From an uncultured bacterium (GTDB lineage Bacteria; Bacillota; Clostridia; TANB77; CAG-508): DNA of 46,380 nucleotides. Location: assembly GCA_905214245.1 (NCBI GenBank), contig CAJMLO010000003.1, forward strand, positions 1-46,380, read 5' to 3'. The notes under the pieces were generated by a model, which saw only the letters and a program-made list of their open reading frames with translations, did not search any database and had not been told where the DNA came from. Made by a program: the position numbers and the translations under genes. Position 1 is the stretch's first letter. Each line of letters opens with the position of its first letter. Of the stretch, positions 25,444-33,505 are shown in pieces.

Positions 25444-27093
25444 TTACTTGTTTTCTACAATTTTTACTATTTGATTTTCTAGCTCTTTTAGTTTATTTTT
25501 AAGTCCAACAATTTCATTATCATCCACATCAGAATTTAAATAATCTTCTTTTACAATTGTCTCCATATCTTCAAGTTCTTCTTTTAATGTCTTCATTTTA
25601 TTTAATACTTCAAGTCTTAGATATCTTTGTTTTACAGGTTGTTTTACAATTTCAGTTAATTGTACATCATTATCTAAGTCATATGATTCTCCAAGTGATG
25701 GAATTGTAACTGGAATTCTAGCTTCGCTTTCTATTTTATCTTTTAAAACAACTTGTGCTTGTGGCTCTCCATGAACTAAAAATATATGTTTTGGCTTTGT
25801 TATAAATGAATATACAAAATTCATAAGCCATTCTTGGTCAGCATGACCAGAATATCCTTCAATATACTCAATTCTAGCATTTACCGCAATGTCTTCTCCA
25901 AATATTCTTACATTTTTTGCACCTTCAACTATTTTTCTACCAAGTGTACCTGGAGCTTGATATCCAACAAATAGTATTGTACTATTAGGATCCCATAAAT
26001 GATGTTTCAAGTGATGTTTTATTCTTCCTACTTCACACATACCACTTGCAGAAATAATAATAGATGAATCATCCATTGTATTTAATTCTTTTGATTCCTC
26101 AGCTGTTCTAGTAAATTTAAGTCCAGGAAATTCTAATGGGTTATCTCCACTTTTTATCATAGCTTGTGTTTCATCATCAAACAAATCCATATTTTCTCTA
26201 AATACCTCTGTTGCAGATATTGCAAGAGGGCTATCTACAAAAACAGGAATTGACATCAATTTTTTATATTTTTTATAAAATTCTTCGCTGTGTTTTTCAT
26301 CTTTTATTTTGTTTAGTTCATATAATATTTCTTGTGTTCTACCTACTGCAAATGAAGGTATAACAACTGTTCCACCTTTTTCAAGTGTTTCATAAACTAT
26401 ATTTAAAAACATTTCTGCCTTGTCATCATTTCTTATATGAAGTCTATCTCCATATGTTGATTCCATAACAAGAAAATCAGCATCTTCAATCATTGTAGGA
26501 GATGATAAAAGTGGAATATCGTTGTTTCCAATATCTCCTGAAAAAACTATTTTATGTTGCTTTCCATTTTCATTAATCCATACCTCTATTATGCTTGAGC
26601 CAAGCATATGTCCTGCATCATTAAATCTAACATGAATATTTTCATCAAGCTCTATAATTTGATCATATTTAACTGGTGAAAAAATTTTTATAGACTTTGC
26701 TGCATCTTCTGCTGTATATAGTGGTGGAAGTGGTTTTTCACCTTTTCTCAATCTTTTTCTATTTTGCCACTCAATCTCCATTTCTTGAATATGTCCACTA
26801 TCTGGTAACATTATTGAACATAAATCGCATGTGGCTTTTGTTGCATATATAGGATTTCTGTATCCTTCATTATATAGTTTTGGAATTCTTCCAGAATGGT
26901 CAATGTGTGCATGAGTAAGTAGCATAAAATCTATTTCATTTACATCAAAAGCAAATGGATCAGAATTTTCAAGTTCATCTGCTGCAGAACCTTGATACAT
27001 TCCACAATCAACCAAAAACTTTTTTCCAGCTCCTTCCACAAGATAATTTGATCCTGTTACAGTCTTTGCTGCACCTAAAAAAGTAACTTTCAT
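25444..27093 (-). CDS. Beta-CASP metallo-beta-lactamase-fold ribonuclease-like protein
   Basis: A member of the CPSF-73/beta-CASP family of RNA-cleaving MBL proteins (YsbB/Ysh1-like), distinct from RNase J. The MBL part has THAHIDHSG (zinc motif, about 59-67), DAGHMLGS, SGDIG and ESTYGDR; the beta-CASP part has SASGMCEVGRIKHH and a final HGEPQA histidine. A helical tail of about 80 residues follows. Length 549 aa. It is probably a cytoplasmic RNA nuclease. It follows the 491-aa unknown gene by 15 bp. Confidence 0.88.
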   Translation of the reverse strand: MKVTFLGAAKTVTGSNYLVEGAGKKFLVDCGMYQGSAADELENSDPFAFDVNEIDFMLLTHAHIDHSGRIPKLYNEGYRNPIYATKATCDLCSIMLPDSGHIQEMEIEWQNRKRLRKGEKPLPPLYTAEDAAKSIKIFSPVKYDQIIELDENIHVRFNDAGHMLGSSIIEVWINENGKQHKIVFSGDIGNNDIPLLSSPTMIEDADFLVMESTYGDRLHIRNDDKAEMFLNIVYETLEKGGTVVIPSFAVGRTQEILYELNKIKDEKHSEEFYKKYKKLMSIPVFVDSPLAISATEVFRENMDLFDDETQAMIKSGDNPLEFPGLKFTRTAEESKELNTMDDSSIIISASGMCEVGRIKHHLKHHLWDPNSTILFVGYQAPGTLGRKIVEGAKNVRIFGEDIAVNARIEYIEGYSGHADQEWLMNFVYSFITKPKHIFLVHGEPQAQVVLKDKIESEARIPVTIPSLGESYDLDNDVQLTEIVKQPVKQRYLRLEVLNKMKTLKEELEDMETIVKEDYLNSDVDDNEIVGLKNKLKELENQIVKIVENK

Positions 27094-27108
27094 ATATTCA
27101 TCCTTTCC

Positions 27109-28584
27109 TTATAACAACAATTTTATTTTCTTTTTTATTTTTACATGTTCAAGTTCAAATTGCTTTTTCATCTCTAAAGTGTTTCCATCATAATATTGCA
27201 CATATAAAATTTTATCATTATACTCACAAATTAAATTTGCATTTTCAAGATTTATCATTCTTGAATCTAACAATTCTTTTACAATCATATATGATAAATT
27301 TTCATCTTCTGTAAACACATCCAATGCTTTATTTTTTTGTGCTATTTTTATAAGCGTATTTACAACATCTTTAAAAGATTTCTTTAATTTGTCTATGTCT
27401 TTCAATTCGTTTTTTTCGTTAACTGGCAATTGACAATAATATCTAATTTTATATATCCATTCTATTATCTCTTCTTTTGTTTCTGCATTTTCAATCTTTT
27501 CCTTGCTACATTTCAAAAATGCTTTAGCACAATCTATAACATTGTATTCTTTTTTTAAAAATTCCAACTCATCTTCATTTTTTTCTTTATTCTTAACAAA
27601 CTCTTTTGGTTCAATCATTTTGTTGTATTTTTGAATTTGTTTTAATAATTGTTCTCTTTCTTTTTCAAGTCTATCAACTAAATGACTTATGCTAAATATT
27701 TTTTCTTTATTTGGCAAATTTTCATTACGTTTTATATATTCTTTCTTTAAAAGATTGGGATCATTTAAAATTTTATCCAATTCCTCAATCTGAGAAATGC
27801 AGTCCTTTTTCTTGTTTGTTATTTCCTCAACAAAATTCTTTTTATTACTAATTATATCTAAATAACTTTGCCTTTCATCAATAACTTTTTTTATCTTTTC
27901 TTCCATTTCTTTATTTTCTTTTTTATATAAATTCAATGTACAATTAGCTAAAACTCTAAAAAATTCTGCGTATTCTTTTTTATCTTTTTGAATTAAGATA
28001 CTATTCTTTTCATCACATTCAATGTTTAAATTAAATAATCTTTTTCCATCTAATAAAAGCAAACTTTGATACAAAATATTATAGTCTAAATTTTCTATTT
28101 CACCTATAAGTGTATCCCATGACCATCCATTAAAATCTCTAAGAACTTCAGCTATACTAATATTACTTCCAATTTTAAGTAAATATTCTATTGCTTCCTT
28201 TTCATATGGATACTTTACAACAACTGGTGCATTTTCTTCACCAATATACCATACAGAAGAAAGAAGAGATGTTTCATTTGGATAGCATATTATCTTTCCT
28301 TTCTTTTGATCAATAACAACCTTCTTATCTTCTTCTGGCAAAATAAATTCTATATCAAAACATTTATCTCTTATCGTTTTTATTATATATTCAATAATAT
28401 CATTTATTGATAAAACTTCATATTTAACACTTTTGTAATCCTTATATGCGTTTTCAATTTTATAAAGCATACTAAGTAATAAATTTTTAACATCAAAAGA
28501 AAATACTTTTGTCTCTAGAATTTCTTCTAATTCATCATTGTAATTTTTCAAATTAAATTTAGAGAAAATTTTATTTTTTTTCAT
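27109..28584 (-). CDS. Unrecognised coiled-coil protein, 491 aa
   Basis: I do not recognise a family. The protein is soluble, Lys/Glu/Asn-rich and without a signal peptide. Residues about 1-200 look globular (YPNETSLLSSVWYIGEENAP, EVLRDFNGWSWDTLIGEIEN). Residues about 225-350 are a long coiled coil rich in E, K, Q and L, and a small C-terminal beta-rich domain ends the protein (ICEYNDKILYVQYYDG). It lies between ftsK and the beta-CASP gene, 15 bp upstream of the latter, and is probably in their operon. A structural or adaptor role is possible but unproven. Confidence 0.8.
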   Translation of the reverse strand: MKKNKIFSKFNLKNYNDELEEILETKVFSFDVKNLLLSMLYKIENAYKDYKSVKYEVLSINDIIEYIIKTIRDKCFDIEFILPEEDKKVVIDQKKGKIICYPNETSLLSSVWYIGEENAPVVVKYPYEKEAIEYLLKIGSNISIAEVLRDFNGWSWDTLIGEIENLDYNILYQSLLLLDGKRLFNLNIECDEKNSILIQKDKKEYAEFFRVLANCTLNLYKKENKEMEEKIKKVIDERQSYLDIISNKKNFVEEITNKKKDCISQIEELDKILNDPNLLKKEYIKRNENLPNKEKIFSISHLVDRLEKEREQLLKQIQKYNKMIEPKEFVKNKEKNEDELEFLKKEYNVIDCAKAFLKCSKEKIENAETKEEIIEWIYKIRYYCQLPVNEKNELKDIDKLKKSFKDVVNTLIKIAQKNKALDVFTEDENLSYMIVKELLDSRMINLENANLICEYNDKILYVQYYDGNTLEMKKQFELEHVKIKKKIKLLL

Positions 28585-28621
28585 TTACTCTCCTCTTTTG
28601 TAATTTATTTTCCAATTTAAA

Positions 28622-31042
28622 TTATTCATTATCTTCCATTGTGTTATTTTCTGTTCCCATTTTCAATTCTTCCCAACGCTCTTTAGACATTAAAACTTCA
28701 CGTGGTTTGCTTCCTTGGTATCCAGATATAATTCCTCTTTCTTCCATCTGATCTATGATTCTGCCCGCTCTTGCATAACCTACTTTAAATCTTCTTTGAA
28801 TAAATGATGTAGATGCTTGTCCTGTTTCAACTACGACATCTATTGCATCCATTAAAAATGGATCTGTATTGTCATCATCATCTTGTTGTTGTGCAAGTTC
28901 TTTATCTGTACTTCCAGCATTTTCAATTTGTTTTATAATATCATCATTATATGTAGCATTACTGTTGTCTTTAATAAAGTCTACAATCTTTTCAACTTCT
29001 TTATCAGATATAAAAGCTCCTTGAATTCTTGTAGGTTTTGGAGCTCCTGCTGGATAAAACAACATATCGCCTTTTCCAAGCAATTTTTCTGCTCCAGCCA
29101 TATCAAGAATTGTTCTTGAATCTACTTGTGAAGAAACTGCAAATGCTATTCTTGATGGAATATTAGCTTTAATTAATCCTGTAATAACATCAACAGATGG
29201 TCTCTGTGTTGCAATAACAAGGTGCATTCCTGCAGCTCTTGCTTTTTGTGCAAGTCTACAAATTGCATCTTCAACATCATTTTTAGCAACCATCATTAAA
29301 TCTGCAAGCTCATCTATAATAATTACAATATGTGGAAGTTTTCCAGCTCCCCCTTCATTTTCAATAGATTCGTTATATCCTTTTAAATCTCTAACTCCTT
29401 TTGAAGCAAACATTGCATATCTATTTTCCATCTCCTGAACTGCCCAAGCAAGTGCTCCTGCCGCTTTTTTAGGATCTGTAACAACAGGAATAAGCAAATG
29501 TGGTATTCCATTATATACAGAAAGTTCAACAACCTTAGGATCTATCATAACAAGTTTAACTTCACTTGGTTTTGCTTTATAAATAATGCTTGCAATAAGT
29601 GTATTAATACAAACAGACTTACCAGAACCTGTTGCACCAGCAATCATAACATGAGGCATTTTAGAAATATCTGCAACAACTTCTTGTCCGCCTACATCTT
29701 TTCCAACAGCAAATGCAAGTTTTGATTTATGATTTCTAAATGAATCTGTATCAACTATTTCTCTAAAATGAACAACCTCATTTTCTGCATTTGGTACTTC
29801 TATTCCAACTGCTTGTTTTCCCGGTATTGGTGCCTCAATTCTTATTGTTTCAGCTGCTAAGCTCAAGGCAATATCATCTGCAAGGTTCGCAATTTTGCTT
29901 ACTCTTACTCCTTCTGCTGGTCTTAATTCATATCTCGTAATAGCAGGTCCAACAGATACATTTTCAACTTTTGCAGATACCCCAAAACTATATAGTGTTT
30001 TTTGAAGTCTTGTCGCTGTGTCTGCAACAGCTTTTTTGCTAGCCTTATTTGGCTTTTTATCAGGTTCACTTAATAGCTGTATTGGTGGAAACTCATAATG
30101 TTCATCTTCAACAGTCATTGTATGTTCAAGTTGCAATACCTCTTTTACCTTTTCTTCTTTTGTCTCTTGCTCTGTTTTAAATAAATTTGCATCTATTACA
30201 TCCGGATTTGTATCCGAATTATTTTTACCTTTTTTAATATTAAATGGGATTAATTCATCTCCATCATGGTTATATGATTTTAGTTTACCTTTTTTACCTT
30301 TTGGTTCATCATTTAAATTAATTGTAAGTTGCTCAGTAAGCTGTTCAGCTTGTCTTTTTGCTTCTTCTTGCTCACGCAATCTTCTTTCTTTTCTTGTTTC
30401 TTTAATAGGCTTAGTTTTATCTTCTACTTCAATTTCATTTCTTCTACTTGCGCGGGCTTCACGTTTTTCACTTTTTCTCTCTTCTCTGTTTTCATGAGCA
30501 TTCTCCATAAATGTACTTATCATCTCTGCTGGTCGTATTCCAAACATAAAGACAAGTAAAAGTACAGCAGTTCCAACACATACAATTATTGTTCCAAATT
30601 CTCCTAAAAGTTGAATTAATGGTCCTGCAATTATTGCACCTATAAGTCCTCCACCAATGTCTTTTTCTCCCAAATAATACCCATCTTTTGCAATTTGTGT
30701 AATATCATTTTGAATATTAATATTTCCTTTGGAAATTTGAGATACACTTAGTATTGTCGCAATACATAACAAAAATATTCCAAACTGTATAAGTTTTGAA
30801 AATAAATATTCCTTATCTTGATATGTTATATATATTGCAATTATAAAAATTCCAACAGGAATAATATATTTTATTGGTCCCATTAATCCTCCTAAAATCG
30901 GACTAATAGTTCTACCAATAGCACCTGATTTACTATATATCAATACTCCAAGTAGTATACTAACAATAATCATTAATACCACTGCTATATTTATATCCAT
31001 TCCTTTTTGTTGCTTCTTCTTTTTTTTCGTTGACCTTGCCAA
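28622..31042 (-). CDS. ftsK: FtsK/SpoIIIE DNA translocase
   Basis: FtsK/SpoIIIE pumps chromosomal DNA across the closing septum. Four N-terminal membrane helices (about 20-170) precede a charged linker (about 180-330) and the motor, with Walker A GATGSGKSVCIN (about 470) and Walker B IVIIIDELADLMM. The C-terminal gamma winged helix (STSFIQRRFKVGYARAGRII) reads chromosomal polarity sequences. I place the start at a TTG at 31042 because AAAGGAGG (31050-31057) lies 7 nt upstream; the ATG at 31066 has none. Length about 806 aa is normal. Confidence 0.96.
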   Translation of the reverse strand: MARSTKKKKKQQKGMDINIAVVLMIIVSILLGVLIYSKSGAIGRTISPILGGLMGPIKYIIPVGIFIIAIYITYQDKEYLFSKLIQFGIFLLCIATILSVSQISKGNINIQNDITQIAKDGYYLGEKDIGGGLIGAIIAGPLIQLLGEFGTIIVCVGTAVLLLVFMFGIRPAEMISTFMENAHENREERKSEKREARASRRNEIEVEDKTKPIKETRKERRLREQEEAKRQAEQLTEQLTINLNDEPKGKKGKLKSYNHDGDELIPFNIKKGKNNSDTNPDVIDANLFKTEQETKEEKVKEVLQLEHTMTVEDEHYEFPPIQLLSEPDKKPNKASKKAVADTATRLQKTLYSFGVSAKVENVSVGPAITRYELRPAEGVRVSKIANLADDIALSLAAETIRIEAPIPGKQAVGIEVPNAENEVVHFREIVDTDSFRNHKSKLAFAVGKDVGGQEVVADISKMPHVMIAGATGSGKSVCINTLIASIIYKAKPSEVKLVMIDPKVVELSVYNGIPHLLIPVVTDPKKAAGALAWAVQEMENRYAMFASKGVRDLKGYNESIENEGGAGKLPHIVIIIDELADLMMVAKNDVEDAICRLAQKARAAGMHLVIATQRPSVDVITGLIKANIPSRIAFAVSSQVDSRTILDMAGAEKLLGKGDMLFYPAGAPKPTRIQGAFISDKEVEKIVDFIKDNSNATYNDDIIKQIENAGSTDKELAQQQDDDDNTDPFLMDAIDVVVETGQASTSFIQRRFKVGYARAGRIIDQMEERGIISGYQGSKPREVLMSKERWEELKMGTENNTMEDNE

Positions 31043-31080
31043 ATTTCTTCCTCCTTTGTCATGCATTTATTTCTTCGAAA

Positions 31081-31108
31081 ATTATATCATAACTGTAAAA
31101 AAAAACAA
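31081..31108 (-). promoter_or_regulatory. ftsK promoter
   Basis: TTGTTT (31103-31108), a 16-bp spacer and TATAAT (31081-31086) on the minus strand, about 40 nt before the TTG start. Confidence 0.6.
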
Positions 31109-31120
31109 ATAGAAAAATCA

Positions 31121-31178
31121 AAAAAAGAAGGCAGAAATCAATTTTCGATAATTGATATTCCGACTTCTGACTTCTTTA
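31121..31178 (-). terminator. Terminator after the 145-aa coiled-coil gene
   Basis: A long interrupted stem (AAAGAAG with CTTCTTT, CAGAA with TTCTG, TCAAT with ATTGA) is followed on the minus strand by seven T. It separates this gene from the ftsK promoter. Confidence 0.8.
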
Positions 31179-31179
31179 C

Positions 31180-31617
31180 TTATTTCAATTCTTTTCTATT
31201 ATTTTGAATTATTTTTAATGCATCCTCAAGTGCAACTTCAATTCCTGCAAGCACACCATCTGCATATTCTTCTGTTCCGCTTTTTATTTCTCTTGACATT
31301 TCATTTGCTGTTTCAATTATTTCAACTTTCTTTTCATATGCTTTTCTTGTTATTTCATGCTCATCAATCATTGAAATAATTCTGTTTTCAGCTTCTTTAA
31401 TAATGTCATTTGCTTCATTTTGAGCTTCGACAAGTATACGTTGTCTTTCTTCCTTAATCCATTTTGCTTGTTTAATTTCATCAGGTAATTTTAATCTAAT
31501 TTCTTTTACAATTTCTAAAATTTCGTCTCTATCAACAACACATTTTGTAGAAAAAGGTACATTTCTACTTTTTTCCATAATATCCTCTAAAGTTTCCAAT
31601 AAAGTAAATATTTCCAT
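31180..31617 (-). CDS. Coiled-coil protein, V-ATPase subunit H/DivIVA-like, 145 aa
   Basis: An entirely helical charged protein with a conserved EAQNEANDIIKEAENRI segment (about 70-90), like the clostridial proteins loosely called ATPase subunit or DivIVA-like that sit beside rsmD. There is no membrane helix. Function is not established. It begins 6 bp after rsmD ends and ends at a terminator, so the two form one unit. Confidence 0.8.
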   Translation of the reverse strand: MEIFTLLETLEDIMEKSRNVPFSTKCVVDRDEILEIVKEIRLKLPDEIKQAKWIKEERQRILVEAQNEANDIIKEAENRIISMIDEHEITRKAYEKKVEIIETANEMSREIKSGTEEYADGVLAGIEVALEDALKIIQNNRKELK

Positions 31618-31623
31618 AAGTTT

Positions 31624-32185
31624 TTACTCCTTTCGATCTAAGAATATAAGGCTTGCTCTACCATATTTTCTTAAATCACTTGCTTCTAATCCAATTTGCT
31701 TTAATTCTTTCAATTCTCTTGCTTCGTCATCTGTTTCTAAAATAATAGTTCCATTTTCATTTAATAAATTAAGCTTCAAAATTCTTTGTACAGAATCTAC
31801 CGCAAAATTCATTCTATATGGTGGATCTATGTATATTAAATCAAATGTTATATTTTCATTTTTCAAAATTTTCAAACAATCCTTGTAGTCTTTTTCAATA
31901 ACTGTTGATTGTTTTTCAAATCTTGTTTTTGTCAAATTTTGATATATCATTTTTGAAGCATTATGCGACTTTTCACAAAAGTAAACATGTCCGTGCACCC
32001 CTACTAATACATTCTATTCCTATCGCACCACTACCAGCAAATAAATCAAGTACAATGCTATCCGGTATTTTATTTTGTATAATATTAAATAAAGATTCTT
32101 TTACTCTGTCAAGTGTTGGTCTTGTTGAAATATCATCAACCGAACTCAACTTTGTTCCTCTTGCACTTCCACTAATTACTCTCAC
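31624..32185 (-). CDS. rsmD: 16S rRNA (guanine-966 N2) methyltransferase, interrupted by a +1 shift at CGGA
   Basis: RsmD methylates G966 of 16S rRNA. Two frames must be joined. The first, from a GTG at 32185 with AGGAG upstream, gives MRVISGSARGTKLSS, TRPTLDRVKESLFNI and the SAM motif VLDLFAGSGAIGIE up to SRGA. The second continues HVYFCEKSHNASKMI, with the catalytic IDPPYRM motif, to 31624. Together they make a normal protein of about 186 aa. The break is one extra C (complement of g31993): the DNA reads GCA CGG ACA where GCA GGA CAT is needed. In the first frame a stop follows five codons after CGG. An AGGGG lies just upstream of the shift site, as in prfB-type +1 frameshifting, though here it may be chance. 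It is either broken, mis-sequenced or recoded like ylxR. Confidence 0.88.
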
Positions 32186-32212
32186 AAGTCACTCCTGTTT
32201 TTGTTTTACTAT

Positions 32213-32240
32213 ATTTTATAATTTATTTACAATATGTCAA
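32213..32240 (-). promoter_or_regulatory. rsmD promoter P2 (proximal)
   Basis: TTGACA (32235-32240), a 16-bp spacer and TAAAAT (32213-32218) on the minus strand, about 25 nt before the GTG start. Confidence 0.65.
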
Positions 32241-32245
32241 TATTA

Positions 32246-32284
32246 TTAACACAATTGTAATATACTTTTAACACAATTGTAATA
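32246..32284. repeat. Two 17-bp direct repeats between rsmD promoters
   Basis: TTAACACAATTGTAATA occurs exactly at 32246-32262 and 32268-32284, a 22-bp period (two helical turns). The pair lies between the two rsmD promoters, immediately upstream of the P2 -35 box, so it looks like a regulator-binding site. CAATTG at its centre is palindromic. Confidence 0.7.
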
Positions 32285-32315
32285 CTGTTATATTTTTGTA
32301 ACATTTTTCAAAAGC

Positions 32316-32344
32316 ATTATACAACAATTTATGTAAAATGTAAA
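32316..32344 (-). promoter_or_regulatory. rsmD promoter P1 (distal)
   Basis: TTTACA (32339-32344), a 17-bp spacer and TATAAT (32316-32321) on the minus strand, upstream of the direct repeats. Confidence 0.6.
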
Positions 32345-32356
32345 CAGTTAAAAGAA

Positions 32357-32382
32357 AATAGCGAATTTTTACATTCGCTATT
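32357..32382 (-). terminator. Terminator after divIVA
   Basis: AATAGCGAAT (32357-32366) pairs with ATTCGCTATT (32373-32382), followed on the minus strand by TTCTTTT. It starts 5 bp beyond the divIVA stop. Confidence 0.8.
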
Positions 32383-32386
32383 ATTT

Positions 32387-32836
32387 CTAATCTTTATTTG
32401 TTTCTTTTAATAGTTCAAGTTGTGATATTAATAATGATTCCATTTTAGCTTTATAAACATCAAATTGTTTTTGTAGGTCATCAAGTTCTTTTGTTTTCAT
32501 CATTATTTGTTGATCTAATTCTCTTGCTTTTTCTCGTGCAGTTCCTTGAGCATCACTTATGATTTGATCTGCTTGTTGTTGAGCTGCTTTTTTTATATCA
32601 TCTGCTGTACTTTGAGCCATTATTAAAGTATTATTTAAAGTTGACTCTAAGCTTTTATATTTTTCCATATTTTCCTCTAATTCTGCTATTTTTGTATTTG
32701 CTTCATTAGATTGTTTATATAATTTTTCATAATCTGCTGTCAATTCGTCTAAAAATTCATCTACTTCATCTACACTATATCCGTTCATCATTTGTTTAGC
32801 AAATTTTTTGTTTTCTATATCCAATGGTGTGTACAT
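32387..32836 (-). CDS. divIVA: DivIVA family cell-division/polar protein
   Basis: DivIVA binds curved membrane at poles and septa and recruits division and segregation proteins. The N-terminal membrane-binding domain is clear (TPLDIENKKFAKQMMNGYSV then DEVDEFLDEL), followed by a coiled coil to the end. The 149 aa are within the family range. It follows sepF by 46 bp; sepF-divIVA is a classic Gram-positive division cluster, though ylmG and ylmH are missing between them here. Confidence 0.93.
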   Translation of the reverse strand: MYTPLDIENKKFAKQMMNGYSVDEVDEFLDELTADYEKLYKQSNEANTKIAELEENMEKYKSLESTLNNTLIMAQSTADDIKKAAQQQADQIISDAQGTAREKARELDQQIMMKTKELDDLQKQFDVYKAKMESLLISQLELLKETNKD

Positions 32837-32882
32837 ACTTTTTCCTCCTATTTAATGTCTATGAATTCTATTTATAATTTAT

Positions 32883-33368
32883 TTAGTTATTAGCATTATT
32901 CTTTATCCAAGAAACTGATAGTTTATTTTTTATTTCTTCTCTTGCCATCTCATTTGTAATATCATAATTGTATGGTGCAACTAAAAATATAGAATTTGAT
33001 ACTTTTTGTAAGTTTCCATCTAATGCATGAACAGCACCACTAACAACATCAACTATTCTTCTAGCTATGTCTTTGTTAACATATTCTAAATTTACAATAA
33101 TTGATTTCTTTTCTTTTAATAAAGTACAAATATTTTCAGATTGTTCAAAAGTTGTAGGTTGACAAATAACCATCTTAACTTGTTGAGTTTGTGGCATACT
33201 TACCACTTTGCTTCCTCTTCTATTCCATACTCTTCTATCATCTTCATCATCTTGATCTTGCATTTCGTTTGTTTCTATATAATCTTCGTTTTCTAATTCC
33301 TCATTGTTCTCTTGTTCTGGCTCCATTCCTAAAAAGCCCCATACCTTTTCCATTATAGCTCCTGACAT
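32883..33368 (-). CDS. sepF: Cell division protein SepF
   Basis: SepF anchors FtsZ to the membrane and forms rings at the septum. An N-terminal amphipathic helix (MEKVWGFLGME) is followed by an acidic linker (about 18-50) and the conserved globular core (QPTTFEQSENICTLLKEKKS, NKDIARRIVDVVSGAVHALD). Length 161 aa. AGGAGG is 8 nt before the ATG. The promoter at 33419-33447 drives sepF-divIVA. Confidence 0.95.
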   Translation of the reverse strand: MSGAIMEKVWGFLGMEPEQENNEELENEDYIETNEMQDQDDEDDRRVWNRRGSKVVSMPQTQQVKMVICQPTTFEQSENICTLLKEKKSIIVNLEYVNKDIARRIVDVVSGAVHALDGNLQKVSNSIFLVAPYNYDITNEMAREEIKNKLSVSWIKNNANN

Positions 33369-33418
33369 TCTAATAACCTCCTAATAAAACATAATTTGTC
33401 CTTCGTTTTTCTTCATAC

Positions 33419-33447
33419 AGTATCTATCATTTTCGTGATAATGTCAA
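33419..33447 (-). promoter_or_regulatory. sepF-divIVA promoter
   Basis: TTGACA (33442-33447), a 17-bp spacer and GATACT (33419-33424) on the minus strand. The spacer holds an inverted repeat, TATCA with TGATA, which could be an operator. Confidence 0.65.
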
Positions 33448-33472
33448 GTATTTTTTTATCTTGTCACAAAAA

Positions 33473-33505
33473 TGTAATATATTTGTAATATATTTGTAAT
33501 ATATT
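33473..33505. repeat. Three 11-bp tandem repeats upstream of sepF
   Basis: TGTAATATATT is repeated exactly three times (33473-33505), overlapping the stop codon of the HlyD-like gene. On the sepF strand it reads as ATTACA boxes one helical turn apart, about 25 bp upstream of the -35 box. Confidence 0.75.

Noticed and set aside
31043..31066. ATG start of ftsK at 31066
   Set aside because: It has no ribosome binding site and contains the AAAGGAGG that serves the TTG at 31042.
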